A DNA stretch of 64,000 nucleotides from JAHJHG01 sp964463425 (lineage in GTDB: Bacteria; Patescibacteriota; Microgenomatia; UBA8517). This document shows, piece by piece, positions 34,255 to 42,160 of this stretch (its first letter is position 1; every line of letters begins with the position of its first letter). The position numbers and the translations under genes were made by a program. The DNA lies in the NCBI GenBank assembly GCA_964463425.1, contig CAYXBV010000002.1:6668-70667 (forward strand), read 5' to 3'. The notes beneath the pieces were generated by a model. That model made no database searches. It saw only the letters and a list, made by a program, of their open reading frames with translations, and was not told where the DNA came from.

Positions 34255-34282
34255 ATTATAGCACCGCAGACTTTCTTGTCAA
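34255..34282 (-). promoter_or_regulatory. promoter of the rpoBC-str operon
   Basis: Consensus -35 TTGACA (34277-34282) and consensus -10 TATAAT (34255-34260) separated by 16 nt, with a TG extension upstream of the -10 box on the minus strand. This is one of the strongest-looking promoters in the window. Leader length to the rpoB ATG is about 90 nt. Confidence 0.88.
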
Positions 34283-34296
34283 CCATGTCTTTACTG

Positions 34297-34326
34297 TTAA
34301 TTGTTGCAGTTACCTTCAACAATTAA
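34297..34326. repeat. 10-bp inverted repeat downstream of mltG, upstream of the rpoB promoter
   Basis: TTAATTGTTG and CAACAATTAA are perfectly complementary and separated by 10 nt. It lies 15 nt after the mltG stop and 15 nt before the rpoB -35 box. There is no U-run, so it could be an mRNA 3'-end hairpin for mltG or a protein-binding site for the rpoB promoter; the sequence does not decide. Confidence 0.6.
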
Positions 34327-34340
34327 ATGTCGTGGCACGA

Positions 34341-35336
34341 CTATTTCCCTAAATATTTCCGCACATTTGAATTGTGTCCATCCAGTGTTTCCGCATAATG
34401 AATTTTTCCATCTCCGTCATGAAGATAGTACAAATAAGAGGATTCGGTGGGATAAATTGCGGCCGAAATAGAAGATAAACTCGGATTGGCAATTGGAGCA
34501 GGCGGAAGCCCTGAGTATTTGTAAGTGTTGTAAGCTGAATTAATACTCAAATCCTCTCTTGTAATGGTGGGCCACCAATTGCACTCCGACCCCGCCCGAC
34601 AATTTGCGCTTGCGATAGCATACTGAACGGTTGCGTCTACTTGAAGACCCATTCCAATTTCAAGCCTATTTAACAAAATCCCCGCAACGACAGATCTTTC
34701 TTCACCCTTTTGTGTTTCTCTTTCTATAATTGAAGCTAAGGTGACAACTTGATCTAATGTGTATTTTGAAGCATTAATGTCTGCTTCCATTTGGGCATTA
34801 ATTTTGCCATCAAAAATTGTGAGCATTTTATTTGCAACTATTGAAGCGTTAACCGCTTTTGGGAAAAGATAGGTGTCGGGAAACAGAAAGCCTTCTCTGT
34901 TAGCAGTAATTGCCAAAAATTCTTGCCTAAAACTGTCTGCCTCTAATTCATCCCTCTTCAAAGCATCTATATACCTTTCGACCACTTCTTCTTGTCTTAA
35001 CCCTTCTGGAATAGTTACCCATTCTTCGACTGGTCCACTGGTTAACTGATCAACTATTTTAAATAAAGAAAAATTTGGAGCTAATAAATATTCCCCGGCT
35101 TGAATCCTTTTTGATTGAGCAGTCAACTGAACATAAAACTTAAAAGCGAGCGAACTTTTAACAAGGCTTTGGTCTGCCAATTTGTTTCCGATTCTTGAAG
35201 CGGAATATCCTTTGGGAATTATGAAACTCTGTAATTCCTTATTCGTAGAAACAGGTTTACTATTTTGATTCCACCAAAAAAAGCCGCCAAAAGTAAAAGA
35301 GATAATTAATAAAACTGGAATTATAAAACGCTTCAT
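34341..35336 (-). CDS. mltG: endolytic murein transglycosylase MltG
   Basis: 331-residue membrane-anchored enzyme that cleaves nascent glycan strands to set their length. A signal anchor is at residues 4-22; the YceG domain follows, with QAGEYLLAP, GFLFPDTYLFPK and the catalytic Glu205 in TLASIIERETQKGEERSVVA. The AYNTYKYSGLPPAPIANPSL end motif is typical. It is 7 nt downstream of a Zn-ribbon gene and presumably co-transcribed with it. Confidence 0.95.
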   Translation of the reverse strand: MKRFIIPVLLIISFTFGGFFWWNQNSKPVSTNKELQSFIIPKGYSASRIGNKLADQSLVKSSLAFKFYVQLTAQSKRIQAGEYLLAPNFSLFKIVDQLTSGPVEEWVTIPEGLRQEEVVERYIDALKRDELEADSFRQEFLAITANREGFLFPDTYLFPKAVNASIVANKMLTIFDGKINAQMEADINASKYTLDQVVTLASIIERETQKGEERSVVAGILLNRLEIGMGLQVDATVQYAIASANCRAGSECNWWPTITREDLSINSAYNTYKYSGLPPAPIANPSLSSISAAIYPTESSYLYYLHDGDGKIHYAETLDGHNSNVRKYLGK

Positions 35337-35343
35337 TTACACA

Positions 35344-35544
35344 CTATACTTCTTCGAGAAGGGCACGTCGATATTTCTTAGTTTTGGAATTATAAATAAA
35401 TATCCTTCCGCATTCACACGTCACCCTTTCTGTTCCATCTCTTTGTTTTTCTCTTTTGCTACCCAATAATGGCTTTCCGCAACCAACACATCTTCCTTGA
35501 GAAAGGAACCAAGCCTGAATCGGAGCAATTGCGTTCTTTAGCAT
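35344..35544 (-). CDS. 66-aa zinc-ribbon protein, unknown function
   Basis: Small protein with two cysteine pairs, Cys19/Cys22 (CVGC) and Cys43/Cys45 (CEC), consistent with a zinc ribbon; the second pair is CXC rather than CX2C. The middle is highly charged, and no membrane segment is present. It is transcribed just ahead of mltG from a -10 box 6 nt before its ATG. I do not recognise a named family; DNA or RNA binding or metal storage are possible. Confidence 0.72.
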   Translation of the reverse strand: MLKNAIAPIQAWFLSQGRCVGCGKPLLGSKREKQRDGTERVTCECGRIFIYNSKTKKYRRALLEEV

Positions 35545-35550
35545 AAGGCG

Positions 35551-35556
35551 AGTATA
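35551..35556 (-). promoter_or_regulatory. extended -10 box for the Zn-ribbon/mltG operon, predicted leaderless
   Basis: TATACT preceded by TGC on the minus strand ends 6 nt before the ATG at 35544. No strong -35 box is seen. The predicted transcript starts at the initiation codon. Confidence 0.5.
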
Positions 35557-35580
35557 GCATAATTAGCCAATATTTTTAAT

Positions 35581-35621
35581 CAAAAGAAAAAGCCCTGTGG
35601 ATTAAATCATCACAGGGCTTT
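35581..35621 (-). terminator. intrinsic terminator after the receiver-like gene
   Basis: Perfect 9-bp stem AGCCCTGTG/CACAGGGCT (35591-35599 with 35611-35619) with an 11-nt loop, followed on the minus strand by a T-rich tract (TTTTCTTTT). It begins about 17 nt after the stop of the receiver-like gene and insulates it from the Zn-ribbon/mltG operon. Confidence 0.88.
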
Positions 35622-35637
35622 AGCCATAAAGAGGAGG

Positions 35638-36030
35638 TTATTGTTTTTGAGCAGATTCATAGCGCTTAACCAAATTTTTTAGTCTCGCTACCATGCCCGT
35701 CGTTGTAAAGGGTTTCTCCATAAGGTCGTCCGCTCCTGCGTTGAGAATACTGGCATTACGTGACCGCTCCAAATTTGAAAGAACTAATATTGGAATTTTT
35801 GAATCTTTTGAAATGTCGTGTATGGCCTGAATAGTTCCAATCAGCGATACTCCCAAAAGAGGGTGTTCTAAAATAATAGTTTGCGGTTGAGTTTCCTGCA
35901 AATATTCCAAGAGTGCTTTCTTCGTGATAACCCAATCGATTTCAACATCCTCCGGTTTCAAGTCTCGAGTCAGTTCTTTGTACCGTTCTTCATTTGAAGA
36001 CAACATTACAGCAAGAATAGGTTCCGACAT
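35638..36030 (-). CDS. stand-alone receiver-like domain protein with degenerate phosphorylation site
   Basis: About 130 residues with the alpha/beta pattern of a response-regulator receiver. The conserved Lys is present (MEKPF, Lys108 counted from the longer start) and a Ser in VLSN replaces the Thr/Ser switch. The phospho-acceptor Asp is replaced by Glu57 in TIILEHPLL, and the acidic pair after beta-1 is missing (ILAVMLSSNEE). There is no output domain. The start at 36030 is chosen because AGGAG lies 6 nt before it, whereas the ATG at 36036 abuts it. It is monocistronic between its own promoter and a strong terminator. Confidence 0.85.
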   Translation of the reverse strand: MSEPILAVMLSSNEERYKELTRDLKPEDVEIDWVITKKALLEYLQETQPQTIILEHPLLGVSLIGTIQAIHDISKDSKIPILVLSNLERSRNASILNAGADDLMEKPFTTTGMVARLKNLVKRYESAQKQ

Positions 36031-36095
36031 TTTCATCTCCTCTCTTTGATTATCAAAGGGCTAATTTTATCAATTAATTAACTTGCAAGACACAG

Positions 36096-36124
36096 AATAT
36101 AGCAAATATAAACACAAATTGCAA
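36096..36124 (-). promoter_or_regulatory. promoter of the receiver-like gene
   Basis: -35 TTGCAA (36119-36124), 17-nt spacer, -10 TATATT (36096-36101). Unlike many genes here it gives a leader of about 60 nt with a CTTTGA-TAA-TCAAAG palindrome and a canonical Shine-Dalgarno element (GAGAGGAG) before the start. Confidence 0.7.
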
Positions 36125-36137
36125 TAATTATGGGGTT

Positions 36138-36521
36138 TTAATTGGAGTCTAAGTAAGCCTCTAAAATTAAGGCAGCAGAGTATGCATCTTCCAATTCTTT
36201 TCTTTTTTTTCTTTTTATCCCCGCTTCTAACGATAATTCCTGAGCGCTGCGTGTTGTTAATGTTTCGTCCTGAAAATACAAGGGAAGCTTAAACTCTGTT
36301 TTTAGTTTCTCTCCAAATCTTTTAGACTCTTCTCCCATCTCCCCTTCTGACACACCAACAACAAGTTTTTCAATTTTCTCCTCCTCAATTATCTTTCCCA
36401 ACTCTTTTATAAGAGCTGTATTCGACGCAAAACGAATTACTCTATATGGCTCCGCTAGACGCGAGGTTGCCAAAGCAACGCCTATCTTTTTTTGTCCGTA
36501 ATCAATTGCTAATATTCGCAT
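36138..36521 (-). CDS. ruvX: RuvX/YqgF family Holliday junction resolvase-like nuclease
   Basis: RNase H-fold protein of about 127 residues linked to pre-16S rRNA 5' processing and Holliday junction resolution. It begins MRILAIDYGQKKIGVALA with the first catalytic Asp, contains LVVGVSEGEMG, FQDETLTTRSAQ with the catalytic Glu, and the final ELEDAYSAALILEAYL with Asp. The ATG at 36521 matches the family start and overlaps the sortase gene by 20 nt; a longer start at 36542 adds seven residues. Confidence 0.93.
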   Translation of the reverse strand: MRILAIDYGQKKIGVALATSRLAEPYRVIRFASNTALIKELGKIIEEEKIEKLVVGVSEGEMGEESKRFGEKLKTEFKLPLYFQDETLTTRSAQELSLEAGIKRKKRKELEDAYSAALILEAYLDSN

Positions 36522-37185
36522 TTGTTTGTTCAAGAGGAGCAATTCTTGCTCTCACGATTAATCTTTTTGGTTTAAGTGGATGCCCCGGAGGGACACAGGT
36601 TACCAGTGTTAAAAACGAATCACTTTTATCCTGTTCTAATACCTCTATGTCTGTTGGTAAAACTTCAAGCATTTTCTCTACTATATATTTATAGACAACG
36701 CCATCATAGTCAACTTGAATTTCGTCTCCATCATCAAGAGTCGGAAGTGTTGAAAATATCGACAAATAATCTTCTGGATCATAAAACTGGGGCAATATTG
36801 AATGACCAAACACAACTGCGTTTCCGTTCTTCCCCGGCAAAGCAGTTCCCGGATACTGAACAAGGCTTCCTGATAAATCCTCTCCCCCTATTGTAACTGT
36901 TGCTTTTTTAATTCCTAGTTTAGAAATTGAAATTACATAGTGCGAGACGCTTGATATTGAAAAACTAGCGTCATCCGAATCGGCAAACCAATTACTAGCT
37001 TTTGTATAATCAACTTCTTCTAATGTGGCCTTTGAAGTACCTTGAACAATAGGGTTCAACAAAGTTGGATATTTTTGATTTGAAATAGACTGATAAGAAA
37101 TAATGGGAAGTATAACGGAAACCAATATTACTACTCCTGATATTCCAGAAACGACAGCGGCGATTTTTAATAACTTATTATCCAT
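36502..37185 (-). CDS. sortase family transpeptidase
   Basis: 227 residues with an N-terminal membrane helix (about 7-30) and an extracytoplasmic sortase fold. The catalytic triad is visible: His128 in VVFGHS, Cys197 in TLVTCVPPGHP and Arg208 in KPKRLIV. The TLVTC motif and size resemble class D/E-type sortases, but the class is not certain. It lies directly after a 745-aa membrane-anchored protein and before ruvX. Candidate substrates with C-terminal membrane anchors occur at 62.1-63.5 kb, though no classic LPxTG was seen. Confidence 0.92.
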   Translation of the reverse strand: MDNKLLKIAAVVSGISGVVILVSVILPIISYQSISNQKYPTLLNPIVQGTSKATLEEVDYTKASNWFADSDDASFSISSVSHYVISISKLGIKKATVTIGGEDLSGSLVQYPGTALPGKNGNAVVFGHSILPQFYDPEDYLSIFSTLPTLDDGDEIQVDYDGVVYKYIVEKMLEVLPTDIEVLEQDKSDSFLTLVTCVPPGHPLKPKRLIVRARIAPLEQTNANISN

Positions 37186-37203
37186 ATTTACGGAAGTGTT
37201 TTA

Positions 37204-39441
37204 TTACCGTTCAGCGGCAAGCTCTACCACTATATTCTTAACAACATGAGGAAGTGTCCCGAGCCATCCGGGCAATGGTGGGTTAAGATTTATTTCCGCT
37301 CTGGTAAATCCAGTAATCGAAGTTAAATAGTCTTTTGCAAGAATAATACTTTTCCCAGTTATCTTTTCTGATATGTCATCCGGTTTCATTTCAGGCAAAA
37401 GATTTACTTCCATATAAACAACTAGCTCATACACTCCATCATCTTCATTCTCTAACTCAAAGCGCATGTCAATTTGATCTTCTCTTAAAACATACCCCGA
37501 AGGAATTTTGTCTTTTAAGACTTCTTTCGCAAAATCCGTTAGGGCCAAACTTTCAACCACTAAGCCCGATATATCGAGAGAAAGAGATAACTTCAAATTG
37601 TCGGCCTCGTCACCGACCTTATCGCTAAAGTTTATTTCGTCTGGATCTGCTTCCACAGACTCTTCAATAAAATATTGATCTCCTGATGCTTTTTGGGCTA
37701 GTTCAGTTTTCGCCTCTTCAAGAAGCTCATCTGTTAAATCCTTTTCTAGATCCTCTAAGTCTTCTTCCGACACAGCCGATATTTGGCGACTTGAGCCACC
37801 CGAGAAATCTGAAATAGCTACCGCGTCAACTTCTGCCTTGGGGTAGTTTCCAACTGAAAAGCTTTCATCTTTAGCCAAATTATATTCTGCTCCAATTCCT
37901 ACGGCGACCACGTCAACGGTGTCTGTTCCTGGCGAGCTTGGAGAAAGAGCTGCTGACACCGATGCTTCATCTGCTAGAGCAAATTTTGAATCATTCGTAG
38001 AATAAATAAACGTCCCCACTGGAAGTGTTAATGACTGAGCTGTTCCATTTTGGATTGTAACACTACCTTTTGCTTTTTCTCCGATCGTCTTTGTGCCACT
38101 CGTTGGAGTTGTCCTTTCCCCTGAAACACTCGTCTCTATTGTGTTTCCCGGTAATACTCCTTTCGCAAAGTTTGAACTTGAAACATCAGGGTCTATAAAA
38201 ATAATCATCTTTTCCTCTAGTTTTTTAGGAGACACATAAATTGTCACAACCGCCTTGGGCAAAAACCACCAAGAAATAAAACCTGCAACAATAAGAATTA
38301 TGAGAGAAACTCCTCCGATGACCATCGTCTTTTTCCCACCAATTTTTACTTTAGTCTTCTTAGAAGACATTGAAGCAATGTTCAGTTTTACTTTTCGTAT
38401 AATACTTGAGAAAAAATTGTCTTTTAATTTATTCGCCTGCTGTGGCTTTTCTTTTGCTTGAGTGCTATCAGCAACTTCTTTTTGCGGTTGGGTACCTTGC
38501 TCTTCTTGCTCAAGGATTTTCGTTTCTGTTTCGACGCCAACATCTTTCTTGTCACCAGAGGTCACATCTTGTCCAACCATAAAACCAACATCTTCGGGCC
38601 TTGTCGGACCATCTGTGGTTGTACTTGAAACACTTGTCGCCGGAGTGCTTTTTTCTTCTTTTTCCTCCTCTTTTTTGTCAAGAAAAGAAACGTCGGCGAT
38701 TTCAGATGCTCCAGCTAAAGACACAGCGTGCACTTTCCTTTTAGGAGTAATCACTTCAATTTTGGGAGTGTGAAGAAATTTTATCTTTTCATATTTATCC
38801 CAATTCGCCTTCAAGAGAGCCTGTTTTGTTTCTTCAAGTTCTCCCTCTTTTCCATCATAAAGAAGAAATCTGGAAGGAAGATTTTCACCATCAGCAAACC
38901 TTGTTAAACCTTCTGCTACGTCATCAACAATAGACACGCTTCTGGCAATGTTTGCCGTTCCAACTAAATTACCTAATCTAAAAATAGAAAGCTCTATATT
39001 CTGACTTCCTACGCCCATAACTACTCCACTTAAAGGAGATCCTTCTTCTGCTTTAACCAAATGTGCCATTACTTCTGGCAGTACAACGAATCCTACCGGC
39101 GTTAAAGAAAGTTCTGCGCATATTTTTTTAAGAGTTTTTAAATATTCTGCTTTTATTTGCCCCTTTGACACCCAAGTTGAAGACACACCAAACACGGTTT
39201 TTGAAGGCTCTTTGGCGTCTTCTGGGAAGGATGATACTGCTGCCGAGAGAACGGTGTCGCAAGCATTTGTTAACTCATCTTCGGAGGCCCAAGCCGCTGG
39301 AGGACTTACAGCAATAACTCTTGCTTTATTGTCAACAATTTCCCAAATACCTGATTGCACCCACTCAGGTTCTATGACGAGCGCCCAATAATATTCTATT
39401 GTTTTCTCTTCTTTTGTTGATAAAAAACTTTTAAAATCCAT
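37204..39441 (-). CDS. large single-pass membrane protein: PilM-like cytoplasmic domain and baseplate-J-like outer domain
   Basis: 745 residues. Residues 1-250 resemble an actin-like/PilM-type domain (a VVMGVGSQNIELSIFRLGNL segment like an ATPase phosphate loop). Residues 255-350 are a disordered Glu/Lys/Thr/Gln linker. One membrane helix lies at 372-396, and the outer part (400-745) contains TDTVDVVAVGIGAEYNLAKD, like the core of baseplate-J/gp47 proteins that Patescibacteria often encode. Function is unknown; a trans-envelope scaffold linked to pili or cell-cell attachment is a possibility. It lies between alaS (14 nt) and the sortase gene (18 nt), so probably in one operon with the latter. 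Confidence 0.78.
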   Translation of the reverse strand: MDFKSFLSTKEEKTIEYYWALVIEPEWVQSGIWEIVDNKARVIAVSPPAAWASEDELTNACDTVLSAAVSSFPEDAKEPSKTVFGVSSTWVSKGQIKAEYLKTLKKICAELSLTPVGFVVLPEVMAHLVKAEEGSPLSGVVMGVGSQNIELSIFRLGNLVGTANIARSVSIVDDVAEGLTRFADGENLPSRFLLYDGKEGELEETKQALLKANWDKYEKIKFLHTPKIEVITPKRKVHAVSLAGASEIADVSFLDKKEEEKEEKSTPATSVSSTTTDGPTRPEDVGFMVGQDVTSGDKKDVGVETETKILEQEEQGTQPQKEVADSTQAKEKPQQANKLKDNFFSSIIRKVKLNIASMSSKKTKVKIGGKKTMVIGGVSLIILIVAGFISWWFLPKAVVTIYVSPKKLEEKMIIFIDPDVSSSNFAKGVLPGNTIETSVSGERTTPTSGTKTIGEKAKGSVTIQNGTAQSLTLPVGTFIYSTNDSKFALADEASVSAALSPSSPGTDTVDVVAVGIGAEYNLAKDESFSVGNYPKAEVDAVAISDFSGGSSRQISAVSEEDLEDLEKDLTDELLEEAKTELAQKASGDQYFIEESVEADPDEINFSDKVGDEADNLKLSLSLDISGLVVESLALTDFAKEVLKDKIPSGYVLREDQIDMRFELENEDDGVYELVVYMEVNLLPEMKPDDISEKITGKSIILAKDYLTSITGFTRAEINLNPPLPGWLGTLPHVVKNIVVELAAER

Positions 39442-39455
39442 ATATATCCATACAC

Positions 39456-41231
39456 TTACTTCTCTGCTCTTGCATAGAGTCGCATTGTTCCTGCCCCGAT
39501 TTTCTCTTGCCTAAATATCTTAACACGCCCAATTTCAGAAGTGGAGGAAACGTGCGGACCACCACATACTTCTTTTGAAAACCACCCACCTTTAGGATCA
39601 CCCACTGTATATATCTTAACTTTTTGGTCATACTTTTCTCCAAAAAAAGCCAGGGCACCATCTTTTTTGGCTTGATCTAAGCTTGCCGTCTTAAAACCAA
39701 TTAGTAACCCTTTTTCAATTTGCTCATTTATCATGTCCTCAACTTCTTTAACTTCGCTACCTGTTAACTTTTGAGTATGCGTAAAATCAAAACGTAGTCT
39801 TTCTGCTGTAATATTTGAGCCTTTCTGTTGAACATGGTCTCCTAATATTTTTCTTAATGATGCGTGTAATAAATGTGTGGCAGTATGCAACCTGGTAACT
39901 TCTACCGACGAATCTGCCAATCCACCTTTAAACATTCCTGCGCTTGCTGTTCTTGAAAGTTTTTGGTGTTTTTCTAATTTTTTCTCAAACTTAATCCTGT
40001 CTTTTTTGGCAAGCTTCTCACCCCGAACATTCAAAAAGATTTCTTGAGCAACTTCGAACGGTATTCCGTATGTTTGATAAAGATCGAATGGTTGAATTTT
40101 CATATTCTTGATTACCAGCTGGACACCCTTACCCAAAACTTTCATAAAATTATTCACTTCGCTTCCAAGTTTTGCAGACATACTTGCATTATTCGTTTTT
40201 TCAATAATTTTTGTACTTAATTCTGTTGTTGAAACATCTCCCGACAGCTCTCGCACCCTCAGTGCCGCGTTTCGAATTAGTCTGCGCAATATGTATCCTT
40301 GTAACTTATTGCTTGGCTCAACTCCTTCTTCAAATAGTTTTGCAGCAGCCCTGAAGTGATCAGCTATAATTCTAAAACTCCTGTCTTGCTTCACGTTTGT
40401 CCCGTATTTAAGTCCGGTTTCCTTTTCAATTACACTAATTATCTTCTTAAGCGATTCTATTTGAAATATATCAGGGTTGTTGTTAACTGCAGCTGTCATT
40501 CGTTCTAGTCCGCCACCAAAATCAACATTTTTATGAGGCAATTCTTCCAATTGGCCATCCGCCTTTTTAATGTATTCAATAAAAACTGAATTACCAATTT
40601 CCATAAATCTTCCGCATCCGCAATTAGGATGACACTCTTTCCCATATTTAGGATCGTGCTCTATCTGAGTAAATTCAAAAAAGACTTCTGAGTCAGGACC
40701 ACCAATTTCACCGACCGGCATTTTGTCGGGAGAGCCTGAGCGGGACCACCAATTCTCTTTTACTCCGTAAAAATGAATTCTTTCTTTGGGTATGCCAATT
40801 TTTTCCCAAATTTTGGCTGATTCTTCGTCTTTGGGCACCCCCTTCGTTCCCTCAAAAACGCTTACCCAAAGTTTTTCTTTTGGTAGGCCCAATTCCTTTA
40901 TTAAAAATTCCAAAAACCAACTTAACTGTTCTTCTTTAAAATAGTTTCCTAGCGACCAGTTCCCCAACATTTCAAAAAACGTAGTATGGCGATTGTCTCC
41001 CACTTCATCCATATCTTCCAATCTCAAGCATGGCTGCGAGTTAACCAACCTATTACCTTCGGGGTGTGATTCACCAGTTAAATACGGTATAAGCTGCTGC
41101 ATTCCTGAGGAAGTAAATAGCGTGGTTGGGTCGTCTAGGGGCACAAGAGGAGCAAAACTAATTTCTTTATGATTTCTTGGCTCTACTTTAAAAAAAGCCA
41201 AATATTTTTTGCGAATTTCATCCAAGGTCAT
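39456..41231 (-). CDS. alaS: alanine--tRNA ligase, short form without C-Ala domain
   Basis: 591 residues against about 870 in most bacteria. The class II core (TTLFTSSGMQQLIPYLTG, NRHTTFFEMLGNWSLGNYF, VDFGGGLERMTA) is complete. The editing domain has its zinc-type ligands HTATH (449-453) and the later CGGPH. The C-terminal C-Ala domain is absent. The usual GPCGPCSE loop reads GEIGGPDSE, and a CX3CXC cluster (Cys200, Cys204, Cys206 in CHPNCGC) is present instead. Transcribed from a promoter whose -10 box ends 6 nt before the ATG. Confidence 0.95.
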   Translation of the reverse strand: MTLDEIRKKYLAFFKVEPRNHKEISFAPLVPLDDPTTLFTSSGMQQLIPYLTGESHPEGNRLVNSQPCLRLEDMDEVGDNRHTTFFEMLGNWSLGNYFKEEQLSWFLEFLIKELGLPKEKLWVSVFEGTKGVPKDEESAKIWEKIGIPKERIHFYGVKENWWSRSGSPDKMPVGEIGGPDSEVFFEFTQIEHDPKYGKECHPNCGCGRFMEIGNSVFIEYIKKADGQLEELPHKNVDFGGGLERMTAAVNNNPDIFQIESLKKIISVIEKETGLKYGTNVKQDRSFRIIADHFRAAAKLFEEGVEPSNKLQGYILRRLIRNAALRVRELSGDVSTTELSTKIIEKTNNASMSAKLGSEVNNFMKVLGKGVQLVIKNMKIQPFDLYQTYGIPFEVAQEIFLNVRGEKLAKKDRIKFEKKLEKHQKLSRTASAGMFKGGLADSSVEVTRLHTATHLLHASLRKILGDHVQQKGSNITAERLRFDFTHTQKLTGSEVKEVEDMINEQIEKGLLIGFKTASLDQAKKDGALAFFGEKYDQKVKIYTVGDPKGGWFSKEVCGGPHVSSTSEIGRVKIFRQEKIGAGTMRLYARAEK

Positions 41232-41237
41232 GCCTGA

Positions 41238-41266
41238 ATTATATCGTTTATTAATATCCTTATCTA
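41238..41266 (-). promoter_or_regulatory. alaS promoter, predicted leaderless
   Basis: TAGATA (41261-41266), 17-nt spacer, perfect TATAAT (41238-41243) on the minus strand. The -10 box ends 6 nt before the ATG at 41231, so initiation should occur at the start codon. The -35 box overlaps the end of the upstream small gene. Confidence 0.68.
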
Positions 41267-41514
41267 GAGGGCTCTTGGGAAGATTGACCGTGTGCCTTCA
41301 TTTTTTTATTTCTTCTTAAAATTTCGATTACCCCTGTTAATTTGTCGGGGCGAATCAATCCTCCACCCAAAATGGCGTCTTCTAAAATGCTGTTTAATCT
41401 TTTTAGTGCCTTTCTGAGATCAATAATTATCAATATTACCTGAGCACCGACAATCACGAGAAGTGTTGTTAGTGAAATGACTACTGCAATTAAAAGTTTT
41501 TGAACAGGATCCAT
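41260..41514 (-). CDS. 84-aa single-pass membrane protein, unknown
   Basis: One N-terminal membrane helix (about residues 8-30), then a basic amphipathic helix (DLRKALKRLNSILEDAILGG) and a charged tail. The layout is like small DUF948-type proteins, but no specific family can be claimed. It starts 2 nt after the RodZ-like gene, so they are probably translated together; a role beside the divisome or elongasome is only suggested by the RodZ-FtsK neighbourhood. Confidence 0.65.
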   Translation of the reverse strand: MDPVQKLLIAVVISLTTLLVIVGAQVILIIIDLRKALKRLNSILEDAILGGGLIRPDKLTGVIEILRRNKKMKAHGQSSQEPSR

Positions 41515-41516
41515 AT

Positions 41517-42146
41517 TTATTGTTCTAGCTCTGGATATATTTTACGTCGAACAACTGTCTCTTTACCAGACCTTGAAACCGCCCTGACTACTATTTCTTC
41601 TGTTCCCTCAAATATTTCAATTTCCGCCTTATAGCTTCCATCCTCTTCAACAAGCGTAGGTTGATTGTTAATCTTCATCGTTGCGTCTTGGTCTGTTTTT
41701 CCTGACACAACTAATATGTTTTGTTTAACTACTTGTTCTTCGCGAGGTTCATCAACTATAAGTCTTGGGGGGCTCACGAAATTTGAATACTGAAAAGCAA
41801 GATAACCCAAAACAGTAACAGCAATCATAACTATTCCAACTATGAATGTTAACTTTGGACTCCACATAAATTTTTTTGCAACGTCTGGCTTTGGATTAAC
41901 AGGAAGCACTCTTGGAGGATAATCTCTTCTTAAAAAAGCAACAGCTTGTCTTTCGTCTAATTTTAAATATTTAGATATTTTCTTCACAAAACCAATAACA
42001 ACCGGGTATTCTGGCAGTGTTTCCCAATTTTCTTTTTCTATCGAAATGATAAATTCCTTTTTAATCTTTGTCTCGTTGGCAATTTTTTCTTGCGAAAATC
42101 TTTTTTTGACACGAGCTTCTTTTAAAAAAATACCAATTGTTTTCAT
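41517..42146 (-). CDS. rodZ: RodZ-like membrane protein with N-terminal HTH domain
   Basis: 209 residues. The N-terminal Xre-type helix-turn-helix (GIFLKEARVKKRFSQEKIAN to about residue 70) is the cytoplasmic MreB-binding module in the family. One membrane helix is at about 98-120, followed by an outer beta-sandwich-like domain (VVSGKTDQDATMKINNQPTL). This domain order matches RodZ, a cell-shape protein. It lies 14 nt after ftsK and is presumably co-transcribed. Confidence 0.82.
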   Translation of the reverse strand: MKTIGIFLKEARVKKRFSQEKIANETKIKKEFIISIEKENWETLPEYPVVIGFVKKISKYLKLDERQAVAFLRRDYPPRVLPVNPKPDVAKKFMWSPKLTFIVGIVMIAVTVLGYLAFQYSNFVSPPRLIVDEPREEQVVKQNILVVSGKTDQDATMKINNQPTLVEEDGSYKAEIEIFEGTEEIVVRAVSRSGKETVVRRKIYPELEQ

Positions 42147-42160
42147 CTTAAATATTTAAT

